A stretch of 64,000 nt of DNA from an uncultured Ruminococcus sp. Its GTDB lineage: Bacteria > Bacillota > Clostridia > Oscillospirales > Acutalibacteraceae. The stretch is from contig CACZYF010000003.1 of NCBI GenBank assembly GCA_902785355.1, forward strand, positions 60,757 through 124,756, in the 5' to 3' direction. The position numbers were made by a program, and so were the translations under genes. Numbering within the stretch: the stretch's first letter is position 1; each line of letters opens with the position of its first letter. Below, one piece after another: positions 37,914 through 46,899 of the stretch. The notes beneath the pieces were generated by a model that saw only the letters and a program-made list of their open reading frames with translations, had not been told where the DNA came from and did not search any database.

Positions 37914-38855
37914 TCAAATTTGATTAGTCGGCAGCAAATAGTAGCTGTAGCTCTCAGTTTCACCAATATGGTACCGGTCATAGAAGTCGGCCAGATACCG
38001 TTGAATCATTGTTGCGTCGGTTATATTCAAGCCATCCTTATCAACATCTGCGGCCGTCTCATTAAATACAAATACAGGGATATCGGCAAGCCGTCTCTGA
38101 ATCAGCGTCACATCGAGTATCGACACTGCTTCATCGCAGTCGGCGTCTCCGATCATATAGGTGACCGTGATCGGTTCCGCGTCGGTGAGAACAAATGAAA
38201 TATCATTATCCAGCGCATATGATAAAGCGTAGCTTTTCGTTGTACAATAGATCACAAGATCATCACAGCCGTCAAAAGCATTGGCGGCGATTTTCTCCAC
38301 CGTATCGGGAATCTCGATGGCGGTCAGTCCGGAGCAGTTCATAAATGCCCTCTCTCCGATCTCGACGATCGACTCCGGCAGAGCAATCTGTTTCAGAGAA
38401 GTACATCCCCAAAAGCATTGATCGGGAATTTGTGTGATTCCGCCTTTGATCTCCAGTTCTTCCAAAGAAGTACAATTCTGAAAAGCGCCGAACGATAAGG
38501 CTTCAATCTGCTCCGGTATCGTCAGAGAAGTCAGATTGCGGCAGCCGTAAAAGGCGTTGACTCCGATGGTTTTCAATGCCGCCGCTTCATCAAAGGATAC
38601 TGACGAGATGATTGCGTCATTAAAGAACGCATAGTCGTCTATCGCTGTGACGTCAGCGCCCATCAGCTTCTGCGGTATCACTACATCCGGCGAGCGGTCG
38701 TCATAGCTGTGGATGACCGCTTCCCCATCCGTATTGATATCGAAAGCAAAACCGTAGAGCACAATATAGTTTTCAGCTGCTTTAGCAACCTGCATCACAG
38801 CGCAAAGCAGAATGCCGACAAGAATGAAAGAACAGAGCTTTTTCAAGTGTTTCAT
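37914..38855 (-). CDS. Secreted LRR_5 (BspA-type) protein with C-terminal dockerin-like module (cassette B, gene 3)
   Basis: 313 residues from the ATG at 38855 with GGAGG seven nt upstream; an earlier in-frame start would run into the peptide gene. Signal peptide MKHLKKLCSFILVGILLCAV. LRR_5 repeats at ~45-215 (AFYGCRNLTSL, AFQNCTSLEEL, CFWGCTSLKQI, AFMNCSGLTAI, AFDGCDDLVIY). A dockerin-like pair follows without a PTEP linker: GDADCDEAVSILDVTLIQR and DVDKDGLNITDATMIQR. In the first calcium loop a Cys replaces a usual Gly/Asn-type residue. Same layout and gene position as 4708-5709. Probably cell-surface docked; partner unknown. Confidence 0.9.
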   Translation of the reverse strand: MKHLKKLCSFILVGILLCAVMQVAKAAENYIVLYGFAFDINTDGEAVIHSYDDRSPDVVIPQKLMGADVTAIDDYAFFNDAIISSVSFDEAAALKTIGVNAFYGCRNLTSLTIPEQIEALSFGAFQNCTSLEELEIKGGITQIPDQCFWGCTSLKQIALPESIVEIGERAFMNCSGLTAIEIPDTVEKIAANAFDGCDDLVIYCTTKSYALSYALDNDISFVLTDAEPITVTYMIGDADCDEAVSILDVTLIQRRLADIPVFVFNETAADVDKDGLNITDATMIQRYLADFYDRYHIGETESYSYYLLPTNQI

Positions 38856-38868
38856 CAAATTGCCTCCG

Positions 38869-39033
38869 TTACCATTCGATATCATCATCGGGATCGGTGG
38901 GATCCAGATCACCCCAGTCATCGTTGCCGCCGTCCAGATAGTTGTTGAGATTCTCGGGGCTGCCCAAGATCACATCCTGCAATCTGAAAGAAACCAATTC
39001 CAGGTCAGGAACACAGTATTCTTTTTTGTCCAT
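38869..39033 (-). CDS. Small acidic peptide with YxxPDLEL motif (cassette B, gene 2)
   Basis: 54 residues, MDKKEYCVPDLELVSF to DPDDDIEW, from the ATG at 39033 with GAGGGG six nt upstream. Matches the 52-aa product at 4483-4641: Y-x2-P-x-LEL, then DV-x2-x-S, and a WGDLDP segment aligned with FGDLIP. Strongly acidic second half; one Cys; no signal peptide or membrane helix. It lies 66 nt after the giant gene, and its stop is only 13 nt before the next start. Conservation of place and motif in two cassettes argues that it is a real gene. Function unknown. Confidence 0.78.
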   Translation of the reverse strand: MDKKEYCVPDLELVSFRLQDVILGSPENLNNYLDGGNDDWGDLDPTDPDDDIEW

Positions 39034-39099
39034 CGGAAACCCCTCGCTTTCTCTTAGATTTCTTTGCCGCTGTGACAAGCCGTTCGGAGCGGCGCTTTT

Positions 39100-42000
39100 T
39101 TATCCGTTATTTGTTCTCGATACGATTCCGTTATCGATCGCCAGATTTTTGTCAGCCTCCGCCGCAAGACATATGTACACCGCGTTGCTCAGCGTGACCT
39201 CGCCGTTCTTGACAAGATAGGCGGTCGCCTTCAGCAGGTATCGGGCGTTGATATATGTCTTTTCCTCGTTCACATACTTATAGGTGTTGCGGTAGCTCTT
39301 GCCGTACTGCACGCGGTCGTGATTCGTCAGCGACGACTGTGGGATCTCGCTGATTTGCAGGCTGCGCAGCTTATTCGGTTTATCGGGATTATAATTGTAG
39401 GTCGCAGCGTTACTCAGGATCGCTTCCTTGAGGTTATTCTCGTTCGACACCAGACCGTAATCCTTCCCGGGTTCAAAGGTTTTTCCCGCCGGAAGCGTCG
39501 CGCACAACTCAAAGACTACGCCGGTACGGTAGGTGCCTTCGGCAGCATTGTAAATAAAATCCTCGGTACCTTCGTCAAACGCGATCTCGAAGTCGGTGTA
39601 GAGAATGTCGGTAGAGCCGCTTTGCGGCACTTCGTTGTTTTCATTCGTCCATGTGTTGCGCGTATCGTCGATATGGGTCAGCTTGATGACGGGCTCCGCT
39701 TCATGGTCGGCTGTCTCGGACGCGCTGTAAACCGGCGTGATCCAGTAGGTATCCATCATGCACAGATCAAACAGCGTATCGTAGCTTTTGGCTACAACGG
39801 AGCCGGCCTCGGTCTTTCGAACCTCCCAATACGCGAAGGACATGCCTTCATACGTCTCGGGACATACGATGTCGAGCATATTCTCCGATTGCTTATAATT
39901 GGAACCGTAGGGAATCGAAATAGTCTGATATTCTCCGATGGGCGTCGTACGGAAATTAGCGAAGACATTCTTCTTGGACTGGACCGCGTTCACGTCGGTA
40001 ACGATCCTGTCAACGGAGCCCTCCGTACCGTCGCCCTTTACGGAATTTTTGATAACATAATCGGGATGATCCGTCCAGTTCAGCACCTCGGCAAAGTTGC
40101 TCTCATAGGGGGCGTTCGCAAGAATGAACTCGTCGGTCAGCGCGTAGAAGCCGTCCGTTGTGATCTTTGGGTTCTCACTCTTCTCGTTCAGATCGTCGCC
40201 GGTCAGCGTACCTTTTTTAACATAAGTCTTTTCTTCGCCGGTGCGGGAGAGGAAGTTGTAGTTGAGCGTATAGGGCAGCTCGGTGACCTCTCTGCGGGCA
40301 TAGACAGCGATCAAATGCTGATTTTTTGTTCTTGATAACTGACTTGCCAGTGAATCCGGTGACCATTCGCCGCCGTTCCAGTTGTGCTTGGGGATCAGGT
40401 CGTTATTCTGCGCCTCGTCGATCTCCCACCACTCGGCAAACTCATATTTATAGACGCGGTTATCAACGTCCTTCATATGCAGCGAGTAGCCGTCGTTTTT
40501 ATGCCAGGCGATCTGCGTATGGTTTTGATACAAGCTGGGACTGTCGAAGATAACATCCTTTCCGCCGTATTCACCGCTCGTCTTTAGCTCGTTATTATCG
40601 ATCTTCTGCTGTAAGTACGCTTTCATCTGTTCATCAGACAGAGCGTACATCTGAGTCTTCGTATAATCATCGCAGAAGTAGAAATCAACGTCCATCTGAA
40701 CCATTTCCTGCTTTACGAGCGCGTAATACTTCACATCTCTGTCGGGAAGGCTGCCGTTGGTACCCAGCGCCTCTTTCGACAGTGTCTTATTTGTAGTCAG
40801 GAGATTCTCAGAGGGATTATTCTCGTTATAATCCGGTGAGGAATACCAGCCGAGGAAGGTATATTTATGAAGGTGAAGATCGACCTCTTGATTTCCCACG
40901 GTGATTTTATCATCATTCGTATCATAGAACGTGACGCTTTGGATCTGATCGTAGCTCTCGACCGTCTGGCGGTTCACGGACAGTCTGCCGAAGAGCGGAT
41001 CGCCAGTCGCTTCGTCATAGTCCGTCTCGCCGTTATCGTTGACGCAGATCATTCGATAGTTCAGGTCGCGTTCGATATCCTTGCGGTAATAGATCTTGAT
41101 ATGATTGACGAGCGAACCGTCGGGAGCAGGCTGGATGTTGATCTTGACGTCGTTCAGTGTTCCGTCGGCGTTCGTCAGGCGGGTATATGCCGTCACCGTG
41201 CCGTCAGTCGGGTTAGTATAGCTGTAATCGGTGGGTACGCCCAGCGTCACGGTAGCGCCTACGGGAGCCATGCCCGCGTTCGGGAAGGTCGCAAGAACAC
41301 CGTTCCACATATTCACGCGCTCCGACTCACTCGCCTGTTCGTAGGCTTTGGCGGCGGTGTGGTCGACATATTCGTAGGAATAGGAGTAGTACCTGCGGTC
41401 AAAGTACAGACGGATCGTCTTTTTATCCGTATCAACGATCGTAACACTGCCGTTATCGTCGACAGGGATCGGGTTCTCGCTCACGGAGCCGTCGTGTGCA
41501 ATATAAGTATATTCCGCCTTGCCCGGCGCGCGTTCAAAGCCGTCGGCTATGATCTGCTGCGGGATAGGACGCGCGAAAATATCGTTGATCGCAACGGTGG
41601 TGTCGCCCTGCGCGGCAATCGGGATATCTAAGGATTCCGACGCGAAGAGCGAGTAGCCGTCGCCGTCAAGATCATGTGTGTAATACTCTGTCTCGTAGAT
41701 ATATTCGGTAGTATTCTTGTGATAGAGGAAGGTGATGACGTTGTTCCTCAGCTCCTCCGCCTTTTGCTCTTCGGGCGTCGCGGCGGTCGAAGCGGAGAGG
41801 ATCAGCGTTGCCGAAGAGGGATCGGCGACATATCCGGGGATGACTCTGGCGTCCTCCTTGACGGAAGCGTGGGAGGTGATCTTCTCAATATCATGACCCT
41901 CGCTGTTGATCGGTTTGCTTGTGTCCGCATCGAGATAGCGGACGCGGTAATGCACCTTGTCCTTCTGAATATACTCAAAGGTATATTCGTTCGGGTGGTA

Positions 42001-45000
42001 CTCTTCGCCCTCTTCATTCGCTTTAATGATGATCGAATGAGAGTTGACGGTCGGCCACCAGTTGGTGCCTTCGTCCTCGTGCTCCTCCGTCCACTTGTAA
42101 TCACCGCTCAGCTCGTCGCCCGATTTCGCGTGGAAGGTACGGGTCTTCCAGACGTATGCTCGGCCGACGGTCGGGGGAGCGACCTCTACGGTCGGGTCGT
42201 CGGCGCGGACATAGCTGACCTTGTATTTTGCGACGTCCTGCGTGACCCATTCGGCAAAGAGCCTGAGCTTAGCGTTGTCGCCGGTCGACTCGGCGTTCAG
42301 CGCGGTGACAGGAACGTTCTCCGGCTCAAAACGCCGCGGAACACGGTTTCGGATATAGTACCAGCCGGCAAAGGAAGCCTTATCGGCGATCGGGGTCAGC
42401 TCGGGTCTATTGCTTTCTCCGTCATGTACGTCGGCGGGGATGTGGTTTAGCGGTACATAAGAGCCGTACTCTACCGTCCAGTCGGTGATGGGGTTATTCT
42501 CCTCATCATAGCCCAGCACAATGCGATTTGTATCCTCATAGTATTCGTTGTAGTTGTTATAGAATACGACGTTGATCTTCTTGGGCGTCCATTTGGCGTA
42601 GAGGGTGAGGTCGGTATCCGGCATATTCAGAGTAGAGAAATCGACCTTGCGGAAGTAATAGGGCGTATAATACCAGCCGTCAAAGGTGAAGTAGTCCGCA
42701 CGCTCGGGCGGGTTGTTAAAGGTCGGGGTATACTCCTTATCTGCAAGCGGTCTGCCGTAGAATACGTTCTCTTCTACCTTATCGGTCATGTTGTTGTTAA
42801 CGAAGCGGATGTTGTGCTCATTTCTTCGATAGAAGTATCGGATGTTGCAATGGTGGTTGGCGTCAAAGGTATAATCGGCAGCACCGTCGCCGTCATAATC
42901 AAATGGTTTTTCTACCCATTCGCATTTTGGATTCGGTCCGAAGCCCGCCGCCGCAGCCTGCGCGTCTGTCATCAGTGTAAAGCCGATCAGTGCCGTCGCG
43001 GTTTGCTGCGCTTTAACCTGTGAATCTCTTGTATTCTTATCACTATAACTGCCGCCCGCATCAAAGGTTTCAATGGCATTTTTAGGGAGCAAACCGTATA
43101 TCTTTCCTGTGTTCTCGTTCTTATAGGTATCGATATATCCGCCCTGACCGTTCCAGTTTCCGTTCTCGTCGTATTCAATACGCAGTAGCTCGGTATAATT
43201 CAAATACGTGAAATTATATACCTGATTTTTCTTATTCCAACTGGCTTGCTTCACATTTGTCCAGAACGCAAGGTAGTTGAGTACATACGGATCAACCTCG
43301 CTGTGATTTTTGAGGTATTGTTCTTCATAGAGTAGCTGTGTATCGAGCTTTTCGTAGATACCCTTTACGGTTTTGTTAGATCTTCTTGCGTAAGGTGTGC
43401 CCCATTCAACCGACCATGCACCGAAACGCGCGTAGTCGTTTGCACCTTCGCTGTTATATTCGACAAGTATAGGGTCAAGTGCATCTAAGAACCAGTTGCT
43501 GCGCAAATTAGCGGCGTATTTGGTTTTTAGTTCATAATAATAGTAGGTCGCTTGATTATAGGCAGAGTAATAGGTCTTGACTTCAAGCTTATCGGCGTAT
43601 TTCTCAGCGATCTGCGGGAGCGAATTTGTCGCTCTCGTCCAAGGAGTGCTGCCTCCTCCGCAGCTTGTGGAAAGATGTTGATCAAAAGAACCATATCCTG
43701 ACGAAAACGCCTTTGTCGAACCGGCGAGTTGAATTAGTCCGTCGTCAGTCTGTCTCGCATAGTAGAAGCGCTGGGTGATCTCCTTGCGGTCATAGAAAAT
43801 GCTGATTCGTGAAGTGCCATCGCCCTTGATAGCCATCTGACGGTTTTCGTCGAACTGATTTTCATAGGTTTGGGTCTTTTCCGCATTAAACTCAAAGTAC
43901 CTGCCCATGCCGTTTAGCTCGGTGATCTGGTCGTCGCTCATCTCGGGGAATTCTGTGGCAAGATTATACTTGAAGAAGCCGTAATTCGCAACGATATCGT
44001 CATACGAGACCTTCGTTCCTGACGGAACGTCATTGATCTCCTTTGCCGCGATAACGGTGTAATCCTCGTCGTCCGGATTCTCGATCCAGTAAATGATACG
44101 GTAGCGGGTGGTGTCCTCGCTCCAGATCGCTTTATAATAAGTATTCTTCGCGGGAATCGTCTGATCGCCCTCGAGGGTCAGCAGGTTTTCGGGCGCAGTA
44201 GCAACTTCCTCGCTGATGACGTTTCCGTTTTCGTCAATATAATGCCAGTCGGCGCCCTCAACGGCGGAGTCGATATCCGTACGCGCCCAGCCGCGGAAGG
44301 TGTAGCCCAGCCGTTTCGGCTCGTCGACATGATAGACGGTCTGGTACTTCGCGTAGATCGGCTCTACGCCGTAGCCGCCCTCGCCGAGATCAAAGCCGAC
44401 GGTGTAGTAGTTGCGGTCATAGTAGAGTCTGAACACGGTGGAGCCGTCGGCGGCGATCGCGTCCGGCTCGTGGAACAGGGATGTGAAGCCCTCGACCTCT
44501 ACATTCTCAAGATGATCGGGGAAGCTGCCGGTCACGCCCAGCAGATCCTGATACTGCGCATTGAGGGTCTGGTCGGTCGTATAGAGGTCGTCATAGACGT
44601 TTTGCAGATAATAGCGCGCTCTGTAATGCGACAGACCCGCAAGATAATAGACCGTGTAGGTCACATTATGCTCAAGCGTATCAATATGGACCGCTGTCGT
44701 TTTAGCCAACACTCCGTTTTCGGGAAGCGCCCGGGGATCTGTCTCGCCCTCGTTCAGCATCATGGGGTCGTAGCCGCTGACGTCGGGATTCGTGACCGTA
44801 ACGTCGACCGCATGACCGGCAGGGAAGGTCGCGATGTACGGATCGTGCGCATGGGTACCGTCTACATAAAGATAGTTGACACGAACGGTATAGTAGCTAT
44901 CGGCGCCGATATAAGCAGCGGTAAGGTCAAGCAAGAGCGTCACCATAAGGATGATACTGACCAGCTTGATCAAATACTTCCGTGTCGATCGGTTCGTTCT

Positions 45001-45012
45001 GTTATTATCCAT
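39100..45012 (-). CDS. Giant secreted InlB-type repeat protein (cassette B, gene 1)
   Basis: 1,970 residues, GGAGG upstream of the ATG. A basic N-terminus and signal helix (~13-36, KLVSIILMVTLLLDL). Residues ~190-1450 contain many InlB/Flg_new-type units with the hallmark GYTFRGWA, FDGWYYTPYYF, FAGWYYIRN, FLGWYSSPDY, each followed by a YxAxW strand; these form beta-grasp domains typical of adhesins. MucBP-like stretches (VRYLDADTSKPI) lie near 1035-1100. The last ~400 residues (YNFLSRTGEEKTY, APYESNF, FAYWEV, DTRNTW, LYTDFEIAF) match the end of the 1-4464 product. No LPXTG, no terminal helix. Extracellular; likely adhesive, role inferred. Confidence 0.9.
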   Translation of the reverse strand: MDNNRTNRSTRKYLIKLVSIILMVTLLLDLTAAYIGADSYYTVRVNYLYVDGTHAHDPYIATFPAGHAVDVTVTNPDVSGYDPMMLNEGETDPRALPENGVLAKTTAVHIDTLEHNVTYTVYYLAGLSHYRARYYLQNVYDDLYTTDQTLNAQYQDLLGVTGSFPDHLENVEVEGFTSLFHEPDAIAADGSTVFRLYYDRNYYTVGFDLGEGGYGVEPIYAKYQTVYHVDEPKRLGYTFRGWARTDIDSAVEGADWHYIDENGNVISEEVATAPENLLTLEGDQTIPAKNTYYKAIWSEDTTRYRIIYWIENPDDEDYTVIAAKEINDVPSGTKVSYDDIVANYGFFKYNLATEFPEMSDDQITELNGMGRYFEFNAEKTQTYENQFDENRQMAIKGDGTSRISIFYDRKEITQRFYYARQTDDGLIQLAGSTKAFSSGYGSFDQHLSTSCGGGSTPWTRATNSLPQIAEKYADKLEVKTYYSAYNQATYYYYELKTKYAANLRSNWFLDALDPILVEYNSEGANDYARFGAWSVEWGTPYARRSNKTVKGIYEKLDTQLLYEEQYLKNHSEVDPYVLNYLAFWTNVKQASWNKKNQVYNFTYLNYTELLRIEYDENGNWNGQGGYIDTYKNENTGKIYGLLPKNAIETFDAGGSYSDKNTRDSQVKAQQTATALIGFTLMTDAQAAAAGFGPNPKCEWVEKPFDYDGDGAADYTFDANHHCNIRYFYRRNEHNIRFVNNNMTDKVEENVFYGRPLADKEYTPTFNNPPERADYFTFDGWYYTPYYFRKVDFSTLNMPDTDLTLYAKWTPKKINVVFYNNYNEYYEDTNRIVLGYDEENNPITDWTVEYGSYVPLNHIPADVHDGESNRPELTPIADKASFAGWYYIRNRVPRRFEPENVPVTALNAESTGDNAKLRLFAEWVTQDVAKYKVSYVRADDPTVEVAPPTVGRAYVWKTRTFHAKSGDELSGDYKWTEEHEDEGTNWWPTVNSHSIIIKANEEGEEYHPNEYTFEYIQKDKVHYRVRYLDADTSKPINSEGHDIEKITSHASVKEDARVIPGYVADPSSATLILSASTAATPEEQKAEELRNNVITFLYHKNTTEYIYETEYYTHDLDGDGYSLFASESLDIPIAAQGDTTVAINDIFARPIPQQIIADGFERAPGKAEYTYIAHDGSVSENPIPVDDNGSVTIVDTDKKTIRLYFDRRYYSYSYEYVDHTAAKAYEQASESERVNMWNGVLATFPNAGMAPVGATVTLGVPTDYSYTNPTDGTVTAYTRLTNADGTLNDVKINIQPAPDGSLVNHIKIYYRKDIERDLNYRMICVNDNGETDYDEATGDPLFGRLSVNRQTVESYDQIQSVTFYDTNDDKITVGNQEVDLHLHKYTFLGWYSSPDYNENNPSENLLTTNKTLSKEALGTNGSLPDRDVKYYALVKQEMVQMDVDFYFCDDYTKTQMYALSDEQMKAYLQQKIDNNELKTSGEYGGKDVIFDSPSLYQNHTQIAWHKNDGYSLHMKDVDNRVYKYEFAEWWEIDEAQNNDLIPKHNWNGGEWSPDSLASQLSRTKNQHLIAVYARREVTELPYTLNYNFLSRTGEEKTYVKKGTLTGDDLNEKSENPKITTDGFYALTDEFILANAPYESNFAEVLNWTDHPDYVIKNSVKGDGTEGSVDRIVTDVNAVQSKKNVFANFRTTPIGEYQTISIPYGSNYKQSENMLDIVCPETYEGMSFAYWEVRKTEAGSVVAKSYDTLFDLCMMDTYWITPVYSASETADHEAEPVIKLTHIDDTRNTWTNENNEVPQSGSTDILYTDFEIAFDEGTEDFIYNAAEGTYRTGVVFELCATLPAGKTFEPGKDYGLVSNENNLKEAILSNAATYNYNPDKPNKLRSLQISEIPQSSLTNHDRVQYGKSYRNTYKYVNEEKTYINARYLLKATAYLVKNGEVTLSNAVYICLAAEADKNLAIDNGIVSRTNNG

Positions 45013-45128
45013 TCCAAAACCTCCTGTTCCCTGTTTTGCCGCAAACTCGAGGACATACTTTTCAAGGACAGCCTTTTTTATGAATAAACTTCCGCAGCGG
45101 GGTATTTTACCCTTTTTAAGCGGTTGAG

Positions 45129-45159
45129 ATTGCCACAGCCCCTAAAGGGGCTTCGCAAT
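45129..45159. repeat. Small palindromic intergenic repeat
   Basis: ATTGC...GCAAT enclosing GCCCCTAAAGGGGC, 31 nt. It resembles short interspersed palindromes of Clostridia. It stands ~110 nt upstream of the giant gene, in a 1-kb gap without genes. Confidence 0.5.
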
Positions 45160-45404
45160 GACTATTGAATAAAAAAATGCACAATAAACCTAGGCGCGGC
45201 AAATCCTGCCATCGCCATTCGGTTATTGCGCACAATTATCGTCTGTCTGCCTGTCACGGATTATCACCTCATAACGAAGAAAAGACAAGAGTTTTATTTG
45301 CCGTTTTTGGTTTTCCGTTCGAAGAATGAGGAGATGTCAGAAAAAACAATTTTTATTCATAAAAAATATTCTTGTCGAAAAAGTGAAACTAAGTTTTTCA
45401 AGCT

Positions 45405-45552
45405 GTCATTCTGAGGGCTTGCCCAAAGAATCTAACAGTGCAATCTATCTAAATATATTACACCTATCATGTTTAATCTAACGGAAATGAAGATCCTTCA
45501 CTTCGTTCAGGATGACATACTTTCAGATTCTTCGCTGATCGCTCAAAATGAC
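45405..45552. repeat. Inverted-repeat element, 148 bp
   Basis: GTCATTCTGAG...AAAGAATCT at the left (45405-45433) is matched by the inverted AGATTCTT...CTCAAAATGAC at the right end (45525-45552). The inner part carries GATCCTTCACTTCGTTCAGGATGAC-like sequence of the kind found as interspersed repeats in Clostridia. Non-coding; probably a MITE or REP-like unit. Confidence 0.6.
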
Positions 45553-45768
45553 AATTATTAGGTTTTTCTACAGTCTGTAATACTTATTCATATTATAATT
45601 TTATCTATAGTATATAATATTTCAATTATATTTTATCACTTTTGCCAAAACGTTTCAATATACATAATATTAGAAGATTTTGGTGCCTTAACAGCCCTAT
45701 TCGTCATAATAACCAAAAGTTAACAAGTGTATTCTGATATTTTAGGAATTGAGTAAGCATACTAATCC

Positions 45769-45863
45769 GATTATCCTTTATTGATGTAGAAAACAGGTAT
45801 TTCAAAATAGAGCAGTATCATGCTGATCGCCGATAAACACTATTCTTTTTATCAATGATTAGT
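45769..45863. repeat. Short degenerate relative of the 5894-6222 element
   Basis: ATACTAATCC at the left end equals the left end of the 5.9-kb element; the right end, read in reverse, is ACTAATCATTGATAAAAA, one base different from that element's end. Only 95 bp lie between, without its hairpins. The rest of the 45013-46037 gap holds no gene that I can support. Confidence 0.5.
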
Positions 45864-45893
45864 CGGGTTATATAAATAATCACGCCTATACCA

Positions 45894-45921
45894 ACAGCCC
45901 GCCGTTTCCGCGGCGGGCTGT
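45894..45921. terminator. GC-rich hairpin downstream of the PrsW gene
   Basis: Perfect 11-bp stem ACAGCCCGCCG / CGGCGGGCTGT with a 6-nt loop, ~117 nt after the PrsW stop. No long T-run, so its strength is uncertain. Confidence 0.5.
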
Positions 45922-46037
45922 GTTGTTGAAGTATTGTAATCATGGAGAGAGGCTTTTACCCCCTAACTATCCGCTCTTTTTCTCCGCCGATTCGGCTTTC
46001 AGGACACATCCGGGCGGATTAGCGAGAATATATCCGT

Positions 46038-46766
46038 TTATTCGGCGGTGATGACCGGTTGAAGATAACGCTCCTGTTTTTTTGAACGGACAAAGAACCG
46101 GATCATCAAAATGAGCAGTATGATATCCAGCAGAGCCAGCGAAACGCCTATAACAGCTAAATTGTCGTTCAGCTCCAAAAGCTCCGGAGCCAGTGAGAAA
46201 TCGTACAATCCGTGGATCAGCCACGGCAGCAGAACGGCGATCACGCCATAGCGCTTCTTTCCGGTTTTGAGCCGCTTGCCGTAGAACCATCCCATGATAA
46301 AGCCGTAGCCGACATGTCCCATCGTAAAGCCGCGCACCAGCATGATGATCGGCGACGCGCCGATAGCATAGGGAACATCCTCGATCAGTCCGAACGCCGA
46401 ACCGATGATTACCATAAATGCGACGACGTCAGCCCAAGAACAATCACAGGGGTTTCTTTTCAATACAAACCGTAAAACCAGATATTTGATGATCTCCTCG
46501 GCAAATGCCAATACAATAAAATTGTAGATCGCCTTATTCACCAGTACGTTGGTATCACGAAGAAAAGCATATTTCAAAACCGAGCTCAAAACATGTAATA
46601 TTGCGGACAGGAGAATGATCGGCAGCACGCTGATCAACCCGCTGACAAAGGAAAAGGTACATTTCTTTCTATATAAAACATGATCCTTATGTCTGTTTCT
46701 GAGCAAAATAAAAATCAGTACCGACGGCACAATGCTAAGTAAAAAGGACAAAATTGATAACAGCAT
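46038..46766 (-). CDS. PrsW-family intramembrane metalloprotease
   Basis: 242 residues with about seven membrane helices. The family motifs are present: EE-x3-K in AFAEEIIKYL, GxxED in FGLIEDV, HVGYGFIMG and a late HGLYDF. PrsW proteases cut membrane proteins such as anti-sigma factors (known in Bacillus); substrate here unknown. AAGGAAGG precedes the ATG. It lies 133 nt downstream of the giant 46900-54942 gene on the same strand with a terminator between, so it probably has independent or read-through expression. Confidence 0.88.
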   Translation of the reverse strand: MLLSILSFLLSIVPSVLIFILLRNRHKDHVLYRKKCTFSFVSGLISVLPIILLSAILHVLSSVLKYAFLRDTNVLVNKAIYNFIVLAFAEEIIKYLVLRFVLKRNPCDCSWADVVAFMVIIGSAFGLIEDVPYAIGASPIIMLVRGFTMGHVGYGFIMGWFYGKRLKTGKKRYGVIAVLLPWLIHGLYDFSLAPELLELNDNLAVIGVSLALLDIILLILMIRFFVRSKKQERYLQPVITAE

Positions 46767-46842
46767 TTTTACCTTCCTTTTCTATCTTAGCGAACAACAA
46801 AGCACACGGCTTTTGTTCGGTATCATTCAATGTTTTCAGGGA

Positions 46843-46880
46843 AAAGCCGGGCAGAACGGCTCGTCGGTCTGTCCGGCTTT
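46843..46880 (-). terminator. Terminator of the 2,680-aa protein gene
   Basis: AAAGCCGG-CAGA / TCTGTCCGGCTTT stem of ~13 bp with one G-U pair and a 12-nt loop, followed on the minus strand by TTTTCC, 20 nt after the stop. Confidence 0.8.
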
Positions 46881-46899
46881 ATAATTCACGGTATCGGGA

